A stretch of 64,000 nucleotides of DNA from Misgurnus anguillicaudatus (GCF_027580225.2 NC_073341.2:13632501-13696500), one strand, 5' to 3'; positions 35,650 through 46,560 are shown, numbered from the stretch's first letter. Numbers and translations are program-made. The notes: generated from the letters alone by a model not told the origin.

Positions 35650-36288
35650 TAGACGACTGGCTCATAATAGCTTAGTCACGTCAGATGCTTTGTGAACACA
35701 GAGATTTTGTGTTCTCAAACACCTCGCTAGTTTAGGTCTCCAGGCATGCTATGCCAGGCACAGATGCCTCCACCACGGGTTGGGGAGCCACGTACGACAG
35801 GCTTGCGGTTTCGGGGTCTGGACGACACCCCAGCTGGATTGGCACATAAATTCTCTAAAACTGTGGGCTGTATACCTTGCTCTTGTCCGTTTCAGCAAAC
35901 AAGCTTCGAGGCAAAGATATATTAGTTCACACCGACAACACGGCAACGTTGGGTATATCAATCGCCAAGGCGGTTTGTGCTCTCGTCACCTGTTGCATCT
36001 CAACCGTCATCTTGACGGTCACTTCATGCCATTCACATCCCAGGGTCGCTCAATACAGCGGCAGACGCGCTCTCATGATCAGCACTACCCCGGCAAGTGG
36101 CGACTCCACCCCTTAGTCGGTTCAGCTGGGGGAACACTCAGTGTGGATGCACTGGCACACAGCTGGCCGTGGGGTTCTGCGCAAATATGCGTTTCCCCCA
36201 GTGAGCCTTCTCACACAGACACTGCAAAGTCAGGGAGGGCGAAGAGAGCATTTTACTGGTTGCCTGTATTGGACCACCAGGACTTCCC
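35650..36288 (+). pseudogene. DIRS reverse transcriptase end and RNase H
   Basis: The block opens with the YLDDWLIIA catalytic motif, then a stop. RNase H-like segments follow in shifting frames: TDASTTGWGATYD, LVHTDNTATLGI and, further on, DALAHSWPWG. It ends in LPVLDHQDFPE, where the antisense DIRS element begins. Confidence 0.82.
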
Positions 36289-36293
36289 AGAAC

Positions 36294-36626
36294 GGAGGGG
36301 TTACTTGACTGTAACCTTGTTCCCTGAAAAAGCGGAACGAGATGCTGCGCTGCTAAGCGCTATGGGGAAACGTCTTTATCGTTGACCAGCTGAATATAGT
36401 GTGCAAACACGTCAATGAAATTGACCCGGAGGTATATAGCCTCGGTTGATGACGACATCACAGCGCACCCAATGCGAGGCTATAAAATAGATGATCAACA
36501 GCTGTGTCATCAGATCTTTTGTTTGAAGACCAGTCCTGGGACATCTACTGTACGGCAAGACAGCGCAGCATCTCGTTCCGCTTTTTCAGGGAACAAGGTT
36601 ACAGTCAAGTAACCCCTCCGTTCCCT
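36294..36626. repeat. DIRS terminal palindrome
   Basis: Arms of about 62 bp at each end are almost perfect inverted copies. The intervening sequence includes the element terminus that is repeated inverted at 41300-41500. The DNA or RNA could form a long hairpin. Confidence 0.85.
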
Positions 36627-36792
36627 ATCAAAAGCTTTACTCGATGCTGCGCTGCTAAGCGCTATGGGGAACGACAATACCCACGCTGCCGTGCTTGGAG
36701 ATGTCTGGACCCCTTACGGATGTGTAAGTGTGTGCACAAGGACCGCAAAGAAATCTCAGACATAAACAACCAAGCTAAAAATAGTGGATGTG

Positions 36793-37390
36793 TGCGGAAA
36801 GGATGCTCCTGCCGCCTCACAAACATCTATAAGAAGGCACCCCTTCCTAATAAATAGCAGTGGGGAATACCCCTTTATGGAAAAATGGTTTAGACAGCAG
36901 CTTGAGATGTTGACTCGAGGACATGAGACCCTGGAGTGACATGAGCATCCAAGCTATAAAACCTTATGAATGTATGCGGAGAGGACCAGCCCGCCGCATC
37001 ACAAACGCTCTGTAAGGAGGCACCCCTTACTAAAAGTAGCAGTGGGGGATACCCCTTTTATGGACAAATGGCATAGACATCAGCTTGAGATGTTGACTCG
37101 AGGACAGGAGATCCTGGAGTGACATGAGCATCCAAGCTATAAAATCTTATGAATGTATGCGGAGAGGACCAGCCTGCCGCATCACAAACGCTCTGTAAGG
37201 AGACACCCCTTACTAAAAGTAGCAGTGGGGGATACCCCTTTTATGGACAAATGGCATAGACATCAGCTTGAGATGTTGACTCGAGGACAGGAGACCCTGG
37301 AGTGACATGAGCATCCAAGCTATAAAATCTTATGAATGTATGCGGAGAGGACCAGCCTGCCGCATCACAAACGCTCTGCAAGGAGGCCCC
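36793..37390 (-). repeat. 183-bp tandem repeat from the recombinase tail
   Basis: The phrase CTTGAGATGTTGACTCGAGG starts at 36901, 37084 and 37267, an exact 183-bp period (61 codons), with a further partial unit to the left. On the minus strand each unit encodes the segment with GWSSPHTFIRFY. Only the rightmost unit is joined to the recombinase frame; a stop at 37241 precedes the others. Confidence 0.88.
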
Positions 37391-37876
37391 TTTTATTAAA
37401 GCAGTAGAAGAGGCTACTCCCCTGGTGGAGTGAGCTCTCAGACCTGCTGGCGAGACTTGACAGCGCGCCTCAAAGGCAAGAGCACCTCTGTTGCGGCCCT
37501 CAAAACAGACAAACAACTGCTCTGATTTACGCCACTGGCTAGTGCGGTGGACATAAGTCTGAAGAGCACGGACTGGACACAATCTGTGGTATAACTCCTG
37601 CTCCGGCGTGGTGAACGGCGGAGGGCAGAAAGTCTCAAGAATGACCGGATGTGCAGTCGAAAAGGGAACCTTACGCAGGTAAACAAGATAAGGATGTAAA
37701 ATCAACTTCACCATTCTTGGGGCAAAATCTAGACAGGATGGCGAGATCGCCAGAGCCTGCATATCCCCAATTCTTTTTAAAGAAGTTATCGCCATTAGAA
37801 CAACCATCTTTAGTGTCAGAAGTCTATCAGACGCTGACTCTAGAGGTTCAAAAGGAGGTCTGAACCAGACCCTCAA
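37241..37876 (-). pseudogene. DIRS tyrosine recombinase
   Basis: A 211-codon open frame holds the C-terminal catalytic domain of a tyrosine recombinase. It has the first Arg in TSLKRIGD, the HxxR box in LRAHSTRGVASS, and the nucleophile Tyr in HTFIRFY. In DIRS elements this enzyme replaces integrase and inserts a circular DNA copy. The N-terminal part lies in other frames to about 38100 (VLSFLQEKLSAAYAHPL), so the gene is frameshifted although the catalytic half is intact. Confidence 0.85.
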
Positions 37877-38203
37877 GGACTTTAGCTAGGTCCCACGAAG
37901 GAATCTTAGTTCTTGCTGTAGGTCTCAATCGTTGGATGCCTCCCGAGCGGCGCCCCGTCCACCAAAGCGTGGCAAGCCGAAAAAGCGGCCACATAAAACC
38001 TGAGAGTGGATGGGCATAAGCTGCTGACAGCTTTTCCTGCAGAAAACTCAGAACTGTAGCAAACTGGCAGTTAACAGGATCTGCATTATGTGTCATGCAC
38101 CATGCTTCAAAGACACCCTATTTAAAGGCATAATTCTTTCTAGTGGAAGGAGCCCTAGCACTCAAAATAGTGTCAGTAACATCAGGCGACAAACCTGTGT
38201 CCC

Positions 38204-39050
38204 TCAGTTGGTACCCTTAGGAGCCAAACATGGAGATTCCACAGGTCGGGCCTGAGATGCATTATCATATGAGACAGAACGCCCCTCCTCTCCGGACTTG
38301 CCCATGGCGAGCCGTTGAGGAGAGATATTATCTCTAAAGAACGATACTCTGTTCAGCCAACGCGGTGCTATCAGAAAGAGGCAAGAGCCTTGCTGGCGAA
38401 CTCTGGCTAGAACCTGCGGGAGCAGCGCCACTGGAGGAAACGCATAAAGGCGTTTGTCCGGCCATGTGTGCGCCATTGCGTCCAGACCCAGGGGGGCTGG
38501 GGAACTCAGAGAGAAGTAAAGGAGACATTACGCTATCTGAAAAGAGGCCAAGAGGTCCACTTTCTCTCTGTAAAATCAGGTCCATATCTGAGACACTATG
38601 TCTGGGTGGGGTTTCCAATCCCCAGTCGATAATGTCTGCCTGGACAGTAAATCTGCTCCTACATATAGGTTTTCTGGGATGTACACTGTTCTGAGTGACA
38701 GGAACTTGTCCTGAGCCCAGAGAAAAATCTGCCTCGCTATCTTGTTCAGATTGCGCGAGCGCCGACCTCCCTGGTGACTTAAGTATGAGACTGTCGCTGT
38801 GTTGTCCACCTGCACTAGGACATGACAGCTTCTCATTTGGCGGAGAAAATATTTCAGGGCCAGAAATACAGCCGTCAGCTCTAGGCAATTGATGTGCCAA
38901 CCGAGCTGATGACCCTCCCATTCCCCTTGAGCTGGACGACCATCTAAGGTCGCACCCCAGCCCGTCAGGGAGGCGTCTGTCATTAGCAGTTTGCGATGAC
39001 AAGTCGCTCATAGCGTGGGACCCAAGGCAACAAACCGGGGTCTTATCCAC
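38204..39050 (-). pseudogene. DIRS RNase H region
   Basis: The frame at 38576-38983 encodes TDASLTGWGATLDG, HINCLELTAVFLAL, VQVDNTATVSYLSHQGG and GADLLSRQ, with the Asp-Glu-Asp pattern of RNase H. Overlapping frames to 38204 carry the spacer (DALAHTWPDKRLYAFPP). Frame changes show that it is not translatable as one protein. Confidence 0.85.
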
Positions 39051-39217
39051 ATAGTTAGTGTATGAAGCCCGTGGCGCATCACTTTAATCAGCCTTTGAGG
39101 GTTGGCCCTTGGATGAAACCCTCCGGCTCTGAGTCACAACTGAAACGGCGTCATATGCAACAGCCCCAAAGGAATCACCGTGGATGCTGATGCCATAAAC
39201 CCTAATATCCTCTGATA

Positions 39218-39985
39218 TTATTTCACAGTGAGATCCTGGCCTAGCCTGACTCTGCTCAGGGTATGCTGAATGGCCTCGATTCGTGCTGGAGACAAATGTG
39301 CCTGCATCGTAATCGAATCCCAGACTATCCCTAAATAAGTCATTCTCTGGGCATGAGAAAGAACGCTTTTCTTGGCGTTGAGTCTCAACCCTAGAAAAAG
39401 TAGATGTGCTAACACAATGTTTTTGTGTTGGAGCGCCACCTATCGCGATTTTGCTAGTATTAGCCAATCATCCATGTAATTTAAAATGCAGATGCACCGG
39501 AGTCTCAATGGAGCCAGTGCTGCATCCATACATTTTGTGTGTGTGCGGGGTGATAAAGCTAGGCAGACTGTAAGAACCAGGAAGTATCTGCTGTAAAAGC
39601 CTGACCTTCTCTCTGGAAGGGGAACATGTTCTATGGCCCCTTTCATCAGTAGAGTTTGTATTTCTTGCAACAGTACGTGCGTTCGTTCCGGTCTCACGGA
39701 AGTGAATATCACGCCATTGAAGTGCAGAAGACGACGAATAAATTGGATTATGTATCCTAAGTGTACTGTGCTTATTACCCAAGCAGAAACGCCTGGCAGG
39801 AGTTTCCACGCTGCCAGACTCTCTGATAATGGTATTAATTTTATTATTTCCTCTTAGGGGAATGCTAAAAAAAAACCCTGCACGGGGGGCCTTTAACATT
39901 GAAGACAGAGGGCCTTTAACATTATGCTGGAAACCCCCCCCCCGCAAGCCCACAGGCGGCGGAGGTGGAGAGGCTTCGTAAAGGC
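39218..39985 (-). pseudogene. DIRS reverse transcriptase
   Basis: Pieces in alternating frames include GAIEHVPLPERRSGFYSRYF, LALSPRTHTKCMDAALAPL, then the catalytic LNYMDDWLILAKSR and the following AHLLFLGLRLNAKKS. A YMDD-like motif in place of YLDD is retained. Part of the finger and palm region between GFYSRYF and TVCLALSPR is deleted. Confidence 0.82.
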
Positions 39986-39989
39986 AACG

Positions 39990-41100
39990 GGACGGAGCGA
40001 TCTGATGTAACATGATATGCCCCGCCCCCCGGCGAGCCCTACTGTAAAGAGTGGAATATTTCTTCATGCTTTTAACTTCAGTGAATTTCGTGACAACGGA
40101 GTCAACCGTGTCACCAAATAAACCCAATGGGGAAACAGGGGCATTTAAAAGAAAAGTTTTATCCTTCTCATTTATGCCTGACAGATTTAGCCATAAATGC
40201 CTCTCTGTGTTAACCAGAGCAGACATAGTACGGCCGATAGCGCGAGCCGTTTATTTAATGACACGAGACAGATCTGTAGTCATACGTAACTCGTCAAATG
40301 TCTCTTTGTCTATCGTCTCGCCTGCACTCAAATCCTTTAACAGATCAGTCTGCTATGCCTGTAATATTGCCATAGTATGCAGCGCAGCACCAGCCTGACC
40401 TGCGGCTTGATAAGCTTTGCCCACGAGAGGCTTCTTTAATGAGGATACCGAGCCAGGCGAGAGATAACTCGCGTGCGTCTCTTCCACCTGTGGCATTTCG
40501 GTATATCCGCGCGTCTTCGTACCCACGATAGTCGTAAATTGACGCCGTGGGCATGAAGCACGCAACGAGTATGGTCTTTCCCATGATTTATTTAATTCAC
40601 CATGGAGATCCTCAAAGAAAGAGAGAGGCTCATGTTTCGTCCTCTCCCTTTGTCACTATAGAAACCTATCCGCTAGTTTGCTTTGTTTGGGGTTCTCTGG
40701 CTCGCGAGGCCAATCAATTTGCAACCTGGCGCGTGTTACCACCTCGAGAAGCTCCTCGGCCGACTTTCATCGCGCGAGAAACGCTCGGAGGCTGGTTTAT
40801 GAAACTCCGCAGAACCGAGAGAGATATCATCAACGTCATTATTATAATTACCCCCACATAACCCGAAGAAACACCGGAGTGCGCTTCGGAATCACGCGAA
40901 GAAATATAACTTAATTTGAGGTTGCGGTCAGAAAAAATCACATCGAGCACGAATCATTTATATTGTGAATGATTCACAATGCTCGCACTCATCAGACTGT
41001 ACAAAGCCATGACCGCATGCTCCTCCCCCAAACACACAAAACAGTTAAGTGTGTGTGTCGTCCTTCGCCATAAAGCGAAAACAAACACGACTTAGACTGC
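39990..41100 (-). pseudogene. DIRS gag-like region
   Basis: Frames at 39990-40226 (RHLWLNLSGI, NAPVSPLGLFGDTV) and 40345-40584 (SLKKPLVGKAYQAAGQAGA, LHTMAILQA) resemble the conserved C-terminal part of the first ORF of fish DIRS elements. Its role in particle formation is assumed from position. Upstream to 41100 the frames are broken and not recognisable. Confidence 0.65.
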
Positions 41101-41489
41101 TCGTGACTCTTCTTACTCATATTTTCCTTTTAACTTAAACTCCTTTAAAATCGGAAAGAGAGAAAGTCTGCACTCTATCTTGTTGGAATCTAACTCCTAA
41201 CAAAGATCTCAAGTGAAGTTCAAAAGGTAAGAGAGAGATTTGCATTTCAGTGTAGCACACACTCATTCAGAGTTGGTCTGAAAATAAGGGGACCTGATGG
41301 CGCAGCTGTTGATCATCTGTTTTGTGGCCTCGCATTGGGTGCGCTGTGATGTCGTCATCAACCGAGGCTATATACCTCCGGGTCAATTTCATTGACGTGT
41401 TTGCACACTATATTCAGCTGGTCAACGATAAAGACGTTTCCCCGTGGCGCTTGGCAGCGCGGCATCGAGTAAAGCTTTTGATAGGGAAC

Positions 41490-42403
41490 TCCCAATTCTC
41501 GCGACAATCCTGTTTGTTAAGTGGTGTTCTTCTCAACGAGAAAATCCCCAAAAATGCCCTGTCAATGTTGTGTTTTTGTATCTTCAGTTGGAGAGGATGC
41601 GGTCCCCCTCCACCATTAAAGTAGACATTACTGCAATATCCACACACCGCTCCAATAAACGGTAAGTTAGTGGGTCAACATGACATGGTTATTAAGCTTT
41701 TAAGGTGTGCACGAAGGTTAAATCCCCCGCGGCCCCCCTCTATTCCTATACCTGTCTGTGGTGCTGAAGCCTTACAGTACATTCCCTTTACACCTCTGCA
41801 TACTGTGAGTATTAAGTTTCTTACAATGAAAACTTTAACGCTCTTCACGTTGGCCTCTGTTAAGAGGATAGGGGACCTCCACTGCGCCTGTACGTGGATC
41901 GAACTCAAAGCTTTAGGACCTCAAATCAGCTCTTTGTCTGTTACGGTAGTCAGCAGAAAGGGAAAGCTGTAACCAAGCAGAGGATGTCCTATTGGATTCC
42001 ATGCCCTTTAAATCTGAGAGCTCACTCTACAAGAAGTGTGGCATCATCTTGGGCATTAGCTTGTGGTTCCTTGCTGACACAACATTTGTAGAGCTGCCGG
42101 CTGGGCAACACCTAACACATTCACTAGATTCTATAGGGTTGGTTTTGAGATGGTTTTCTCTTGTGTTTTCTCCTCAAGCCGGTGAGAACACAGAGGGTCG
42201 GTTTGTGTGTCAGCTTGCAGCTCCGTTTTGGTGCTACATGATTGCACCATTATGGAACACTGTAAGTGTCAAATCGTCACAAAAAAGTTTATCAAAAAAA
42301 GTTTTGATACTCCTCCACCTCTTCGCGATGTTGCGGAGCTTCAGCTGTCAGCCTCTCACTATATGTTTTCCCTGAAAACCTGTTTTAGGCTAGGTGTCGA
42401 CAT
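41490..42403 (+). pseudogene. tyrosine recombinase of the outer DIRS element
   Basis: Shifted frames encode LFVKWCSSQRENPQKCPVNV, RSPSTIKVDITAIS, LRCARRLNPPRPP, TLASVKRIGDL (first catalytic Arg) and LRAHSTRSVASSWAL (HxxR box). The tail with the nucleophile Tyr is not seen in good frame. The reading then passes VDIASP and is cut by the hAT at 42412, resuming at 43484 as TQGCYVC. Confidence 0.82.
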
Positions 42404-42411
42404 TGCGTCCC

Positions 42412-43475
42412 CAGGGGTTAAATTGGGATTTGTTATGTGGGGGGGCTCTGCGGGGAGGGTAATTTGAGGGGTAACATGTTTAATACTGATGACAGCAAAG
42501 CCACTGGTGTGTTTCAATGACATTCTGGACCTCTGATAGGATTTGATAAGTTTCAACTTTAAATCTGTGCCAGAGATTGACCCCAAATATTTTATAAAGA
42601 GCGTCTGAATTTTAAATGATGCAAATCTATGAGTTCGACACCCTATATCCATTTGTTGCACATGTCATTATGCACAATTGATCAAACTTTAAATTAAGTA
42701 AAAAGAATCAACCTCCTTGAATAATTCTATATGCATAAGATAGGCTACCCAAAAAGACTCAATTAACAAGAAAAGGTACAACACACAGTACTGTATCATC
42801 AACATGTCTTAGAAATTAGCAATAGATATCCTATGCTGGTCAGCAGCTAAACAATCATAAAGTAAGGTTTCATTTGTGTAATCAAAATACATAAATGTAT
42901 TAAACTATACAATGAGTTATATCCAGTGTTATCCAGTAAACATACTGTAATTAGATGAGTGACATACATACTTTAGTCCTTAACACGTTTCTAGTCTTCT
43001 ATTAGGTTTCCTCGACGTGGGCACCATTATTACCCCCCCCCCTCTCTCTCTCTCTGTCTCGTCTCTACAGTGTCAAATGATCCTGTGTGAAAGCGCGTTC
43101 TTGAAGTTCTTGAGTTTTTTTTGCTTGAGTTGCATAACTTGCGCGAAGACGCGTTTAAAAGGAAAAGCGCGTGTTTTCGCGGCAATTGCGGCGCCCTATT
43201 CGCATCATTTGCATCGCCCTGTGCGAGGACGCGTCTGATTGCGTCTTTGCATTGACTTTGTATGTAATCTACTCGCGCAAATCATTGAATTTGCGTTGGT
43301 GAGTATGCCCCATAATGAATGGAAACACCTTATTCCCTTCGCGTCAGTGCACACGCACCAGCGCAGCGAGTACACACGCACAAGCGCAGTGGGTACACTG
43401 GCAAGAGCAGAGCGAGACCTTCAGCCTATGTGCCGGAGCTTAGCCCCGGACGGCCCTGGCCCAATTTAAACCCTG
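42412..43475. mobile_element. hAT element in the outer DIRS recombinase tail
   Basis: Ends CAGGGGTTAAATTGGG and CCCAATTTAAACCCTG are inverted. The exact 8-bp duplication TGCGTCCC flanks the unit (42404-42411 and 43476-43483). It is an inverted relative of 31921-33250, so the two copies form a large inverted pair about 10 kb apart. There is no transposase frame. Confidence 0.9.
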
Positions 43476-43483
43476 TGCGTCCC

Positions 43484-43960
43484 CTACGCAGGGTTGCTAT
43501 GTGTGTATAGTCTGTGGGGTTAATACTACTACCCTACGTTTTCCCTTAGCAGAGCCCGCTTTGCGTCTCTGTCAAACTACTTGAATGTTCAGAGACTAAA
43601 ATATGGGGAACATTTCGGTTGTTTAATATTATATATGACACCCAGTAGTAACCTCCTTATGGGGTGGCTTCCGCAGCATTCTTAGTTACTCCCAGGCTAG
43701 TTTGCTTCCCAGTTTGCCTAGTTCACTACCATGGGTTAAGGAGCTTGTACTATGAACATGGAGGGCGGAAGGTTTACGCAGACACTGGAAGGGTCAGCTT
43801 CAGTGGTGCTTTGGTAGGAATTCCCAATTCGTCAGTCACGATGTGACTTCATAGTGGCCAACTGAAAGGGAATGTCTTGGTTACTTATGTAACCCTCGTT
43901 TCCTGAAGGAAGGGAACAGAGACGTCACGTCCCAGTTTCGGGACAGTTTGCTGTTTCACT
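43484..43960 (+). repeat. 3' end of the outer DIRS element
   Basis: Continues the recombinase tail (CGCAGGGTTGCTATGTGTG) and then the terminal sequence GGTTACTTATGTAACCCTCG with GGGAACAGAGACGTCACGTC, which resembles the terminal repeat style of fish DIRS elements. The precise end is not fixed. Confidence 0.6.
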
Positions 43961-44159
43961 GCTGATACCGGCCGGGCACTGATGCTCGGCTTTCTCAGCG
44001 AATATAGTGATTTGGTATCGCACCTGCCTCTCGTTAAATGCTCACGCGGCTTGCAGCCATGGCAGATGCAAATACCAGCATTCCAAGTTCATTGGCGTTT
44101 TACTAGTTTCTTGAAGTAGATTGGTCCTGCGAAGGGCGTTCCCAAGTCTCTATTCACTT

Positions 44160-44319
44160 CACGAGGTTTACATACGTAACTGAGATGTTGTGTCAACTAA
44201 ATTTTTTTTGTTAAATTAACTCAAAAGTGTAGGGCAACCAGGTAACTTTTTTAAGTTGAGACAACTTTTTTACAGTGTAACAGGGAAGGTCAAAACTTCT
44301 TGAAGGTCCCAAAACCAAC
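44160..44319. repeat. MITE end and piggyBac-like scrap
   Basis: 44185-44278 is a fold-back AGTTG/CAACT-rich MITE tail. 44281-44319 (GGTCAAAACTTC, CCCAAAACC) matches the right end of the piggyBac-like family as it appears at 49847-49890, so this is the edge of the duplicated block that leads into the TLR leader. Confidence 0.6.
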
Positions 44320-45497
44320 CAGTGTTGTCTTCGTCAACGATGACGATAACGAAATGATTTCGTTGACGCACATATTTTTTATGACGCTAACGCGACGATG
44401 ACTAGCTAAAAATGTCTCTAAGTTGACGAAAACATGACGAGACGCTTTCGAGTTTTCGTTGATGAAACGAGACAGAACGAAAATGATTATAAGTCTGACG
44501 TTCATAATGCATGTCATTTCTGCCTATTTTGCGTGAAATCTGTCTGTTTTTAGCTCAAAAGTATCAGCAATGCTGCCGCTTTCTATCCTTGTTTTGGGTC
44601 AACACAGTCTCACTCACGCTCACGCCCACCACCCGGCTGCCGCCATGCCGCGCACGCGCACCAGATTTCAAACAACAACAACAACAACACACCTGCGGCT
44701 GTGGCGAATTCGAAGGACCGTAGTGGTGACGCCAATAAACGGAAACGACGAGATGATTTATGGACATTCTTTCAGTATAATCCATCAGACAGAAAAATGG
44801 AATGCATATTGGGAGACGACGGTAAATGTGGCCACAAACTAGGTGGGAAGAATACTACCAATCTCAAGCGGCACCTGAAGGCTCATCACGCTAATATTTT
44901 TTAAAGGTAACTAACAAGTCACGCTGTTAACATATCATATAAATTCAATTTTACTCGACAATCGGCTTGTGACACATTTCATGGTAAGCTTAAGGTTTTA
45001 CATGTATCTACTTGTCAAACCTAAGCCCTTTTCCAATACTTTTTGTGGTGTATTTAAATAAGGCAAGGCACGCGTTTCTCAACTTTAGAAGCGAGGTCTC
45101 AGCGTAACACACAAACTCAACATGAGGGTATATAAGGCTCAACTTTTTTATTCATTACATTGTGCAGAAGGCACACCGACTAAAACAACGGCAAGCCCTC
45201 AGGGACAACCTTAATGCACATTTTAATTGTATTAAATACACCACACTTTTTAACCTAAATTCATTGGTTAAAAAATAAAATACTTTTTTTACTAAAATTG
45301 ACTTAAACTTGACTAAAACCTTTTTCCGTTTTTGTCGACTAAAACTTGACTAAAACCTTTTTGCGTTTTCGTCGACTAAAACTTGACTAAAACTATACAT
45401 TTTACAAGTGACTAAAATGTGACTAAAACTAAAAGCATTTTCGTCCAAAAGACTAAGACTAAAACGAAAACTAAAAGGGCTGCCAAAAACAACACTG
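44320..45497 (+). mobile_element. hAT element retaining only a BED finger
   Basis: Ends CAGTGTTGT and ACAACACTG are inverted, with an exact 8-bp duplication AAACCAAC (44312-44319 and 45498-45505). Both ends are packed with short GACGAAAA or GACTAAAAC repeats. At 1178 bp it is an internally deleted derivative of an autonomous hAT. Confidence 0.92.
44701..44904 (+). pseudogene. BED zinc-finger N-terminus of a hAT transposase
   Basis: The frame encodes KRKRRDDLWTFF, then MECILGDDGKCGHK and NTTNLKRHLKAHH, which together form a complete BED finger (Cys, Cys, His, His) of the ZBED type, and it stops at 44904. The finger would bind transposon ends. No ATG lies in frame close upstream (the frame begins with GTG), so the start may be in a lost exon. 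The RNase H-like catalytic part is absent. Confidence 0.75.
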
Positions 45498-45505
45498 AAA
45501 CCAAC

Positions 45506-45690
45506 TCAGACATTTTGTTCAAGACAAATAAGGGCAATCTATGCTGTCTTATCACAAAAAAGGAAGTTACTGAAATAAAGTAAATTTAAATATTCTTACA
45601 CTCACATCTAGAAACAAAGAAGTGACATTGAGATGAGACAACAAAATAACAACAGAAGATCACCCAGAAATTGAAGATGATCAGATAAAT
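45506..45690 (+). pseudogene. 5' leader remnant of a duplicated TLR gene
   Basis: This stretch aligns by eye to 52144-52370, the leader of the intact TLR gene. Shared runs include GCTGTCTTATCACAAA (one change), AAACAAAGAAGTGACATTGA and TTGAAGATGAT, which covers the start codon. Here the ATG at 45677 is followed by a stop after two more codons, about 20 bp of leader is missing, and the coding body does not follow. The left neighbour is the same piggyBac-like end that precedes the intact gene, so the block was duplicated as a unit. A BED-only hAT later split it. Confidence 0.78.
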
Positions 45691-45829
45691 TTATGTTTTT
45701 TATGCTTTTTGCACATCGTTTTCTTTCATGGACTATGGACCCCGTAAAGTAGCCTTGGTCACCTCCTGGCAACCCCATTTATATCTGGCTCTGCTGAGCC
45801 CCCCAAAATAAAAATCTTATAATTGCCAC

Positions 45830-46320
45830 TGGTGCAGCTTTTGACACTGTTGACCAACAAATTTTACTGGCACGTCTTAGAGATGATTTGGTATGTGATG
45901 TGGCATGGTTCTTATCTAAGGGATAAAAAATGTTCAGTTGATTGGAGATTGTCGCTTACATTCGGAATGCTTCTGCTAGGCTTTTAACTGGTACTAAGAA
46001 GAGGGATCATATAACATCAGTGTTATTTTTTACACTGGCTTCTAGTGATATACAGGATAGAATATAAAGTCCTGATTATTGTGTATAAGGCCTTACATGA
46101 ACAGGCTCCTGATTATATATAAAAGATATGATGAGCCCATATAAATCTTCTCTCTGTCTAAAAGCAAATCAAAATATGTTGCTGTCCGCGGGCATGGTTA
46201 AGGCGGAGTGGAGATTGTGCATTCTCTGTGGCAGCCCTGTGTTATGGAAATTTGCTTCCCCATTGGTTAGTTTTACAATTGTAGACAGACCTTTGTTCTA
46301 AGGCTTTTGCTGTGTTATCA
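45830..46320 (+). pseudogene. LINE reverse-transcriptase tail scrap
   Basis: Broken frames read AAFDTVDQQILLARL (RT palm), then jump to NASARLLTGTKKRDHIT, KALHEQAPDYI and MMSPYKSSLCL, the 3' part of Rex/L2-type LINE ORF2. An internal deletion removes the YADD region. Confidence 0.75.
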
Positions 46321-46560
46321 GTATGTTAGTGTAAATGTGTTTGATATTTTCTGCATTTTCTGATTTTGTGTTATAAATTGTGTGGGTTTTTTTTATTGTT
46401 TTTTATAGGAAAATGATGACTCGAGTTATCGTCTCCAACGTTCTACGACTACAAAAAACACTCGGATTGTAGGCAACAGTTTACTTCCTGGGATTGGTGA
46501 CGCAGACAAGACCAACCTTATAGGTCAGCCCTCTCTGCTTTGCTTGGGTACGCCCCTTAA

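Larger units (their letters stand above)
36289..41500 (-). mobile_element. DIRS1-like element, antisense, inserted in the first DIRS
   Basis: Reading leftward the order is gag, RT, RNase H, tyrosine recombinase, which is DIRS order; there is no integrase or protease. About 200 bp at 36290-36500 reappears inverted at 41300-41500 (for example GAGGCTATATACCTCCGGGT). A second inverted pair of about 62 bp lies at 36294-36356 and 36562-36626 (arms contain TTGTTCCCTGAAAAAGCGGA). Inverted ends plus an internal complementary region are the DIRS hallmark. DIRS makes no target duplication, and none is seen. Confidence 0.85.
31110..43960 (+). mobile_element. DIRS1-like retroelement, opened by three nested insertions
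   Basis: Four plus-strand blocks line up as one element: reverse transcriptase (31120-31527), RNase H (35650-36288), tyrosine recombinase (41490-42403) and the recombinase tail with terminal repeat (43484-43960). The gaps are a hAT (31536-35641), an antisense DIRS element (about 36289-41500) and a second hAT (42412-43475). The two hAT gaps are closed exactly by 8-bp target duplications, and the reading frame resumes across them. Once the foreign DNA is removed, only about 2.5 kb of the element remains. Confidence 0.8.
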
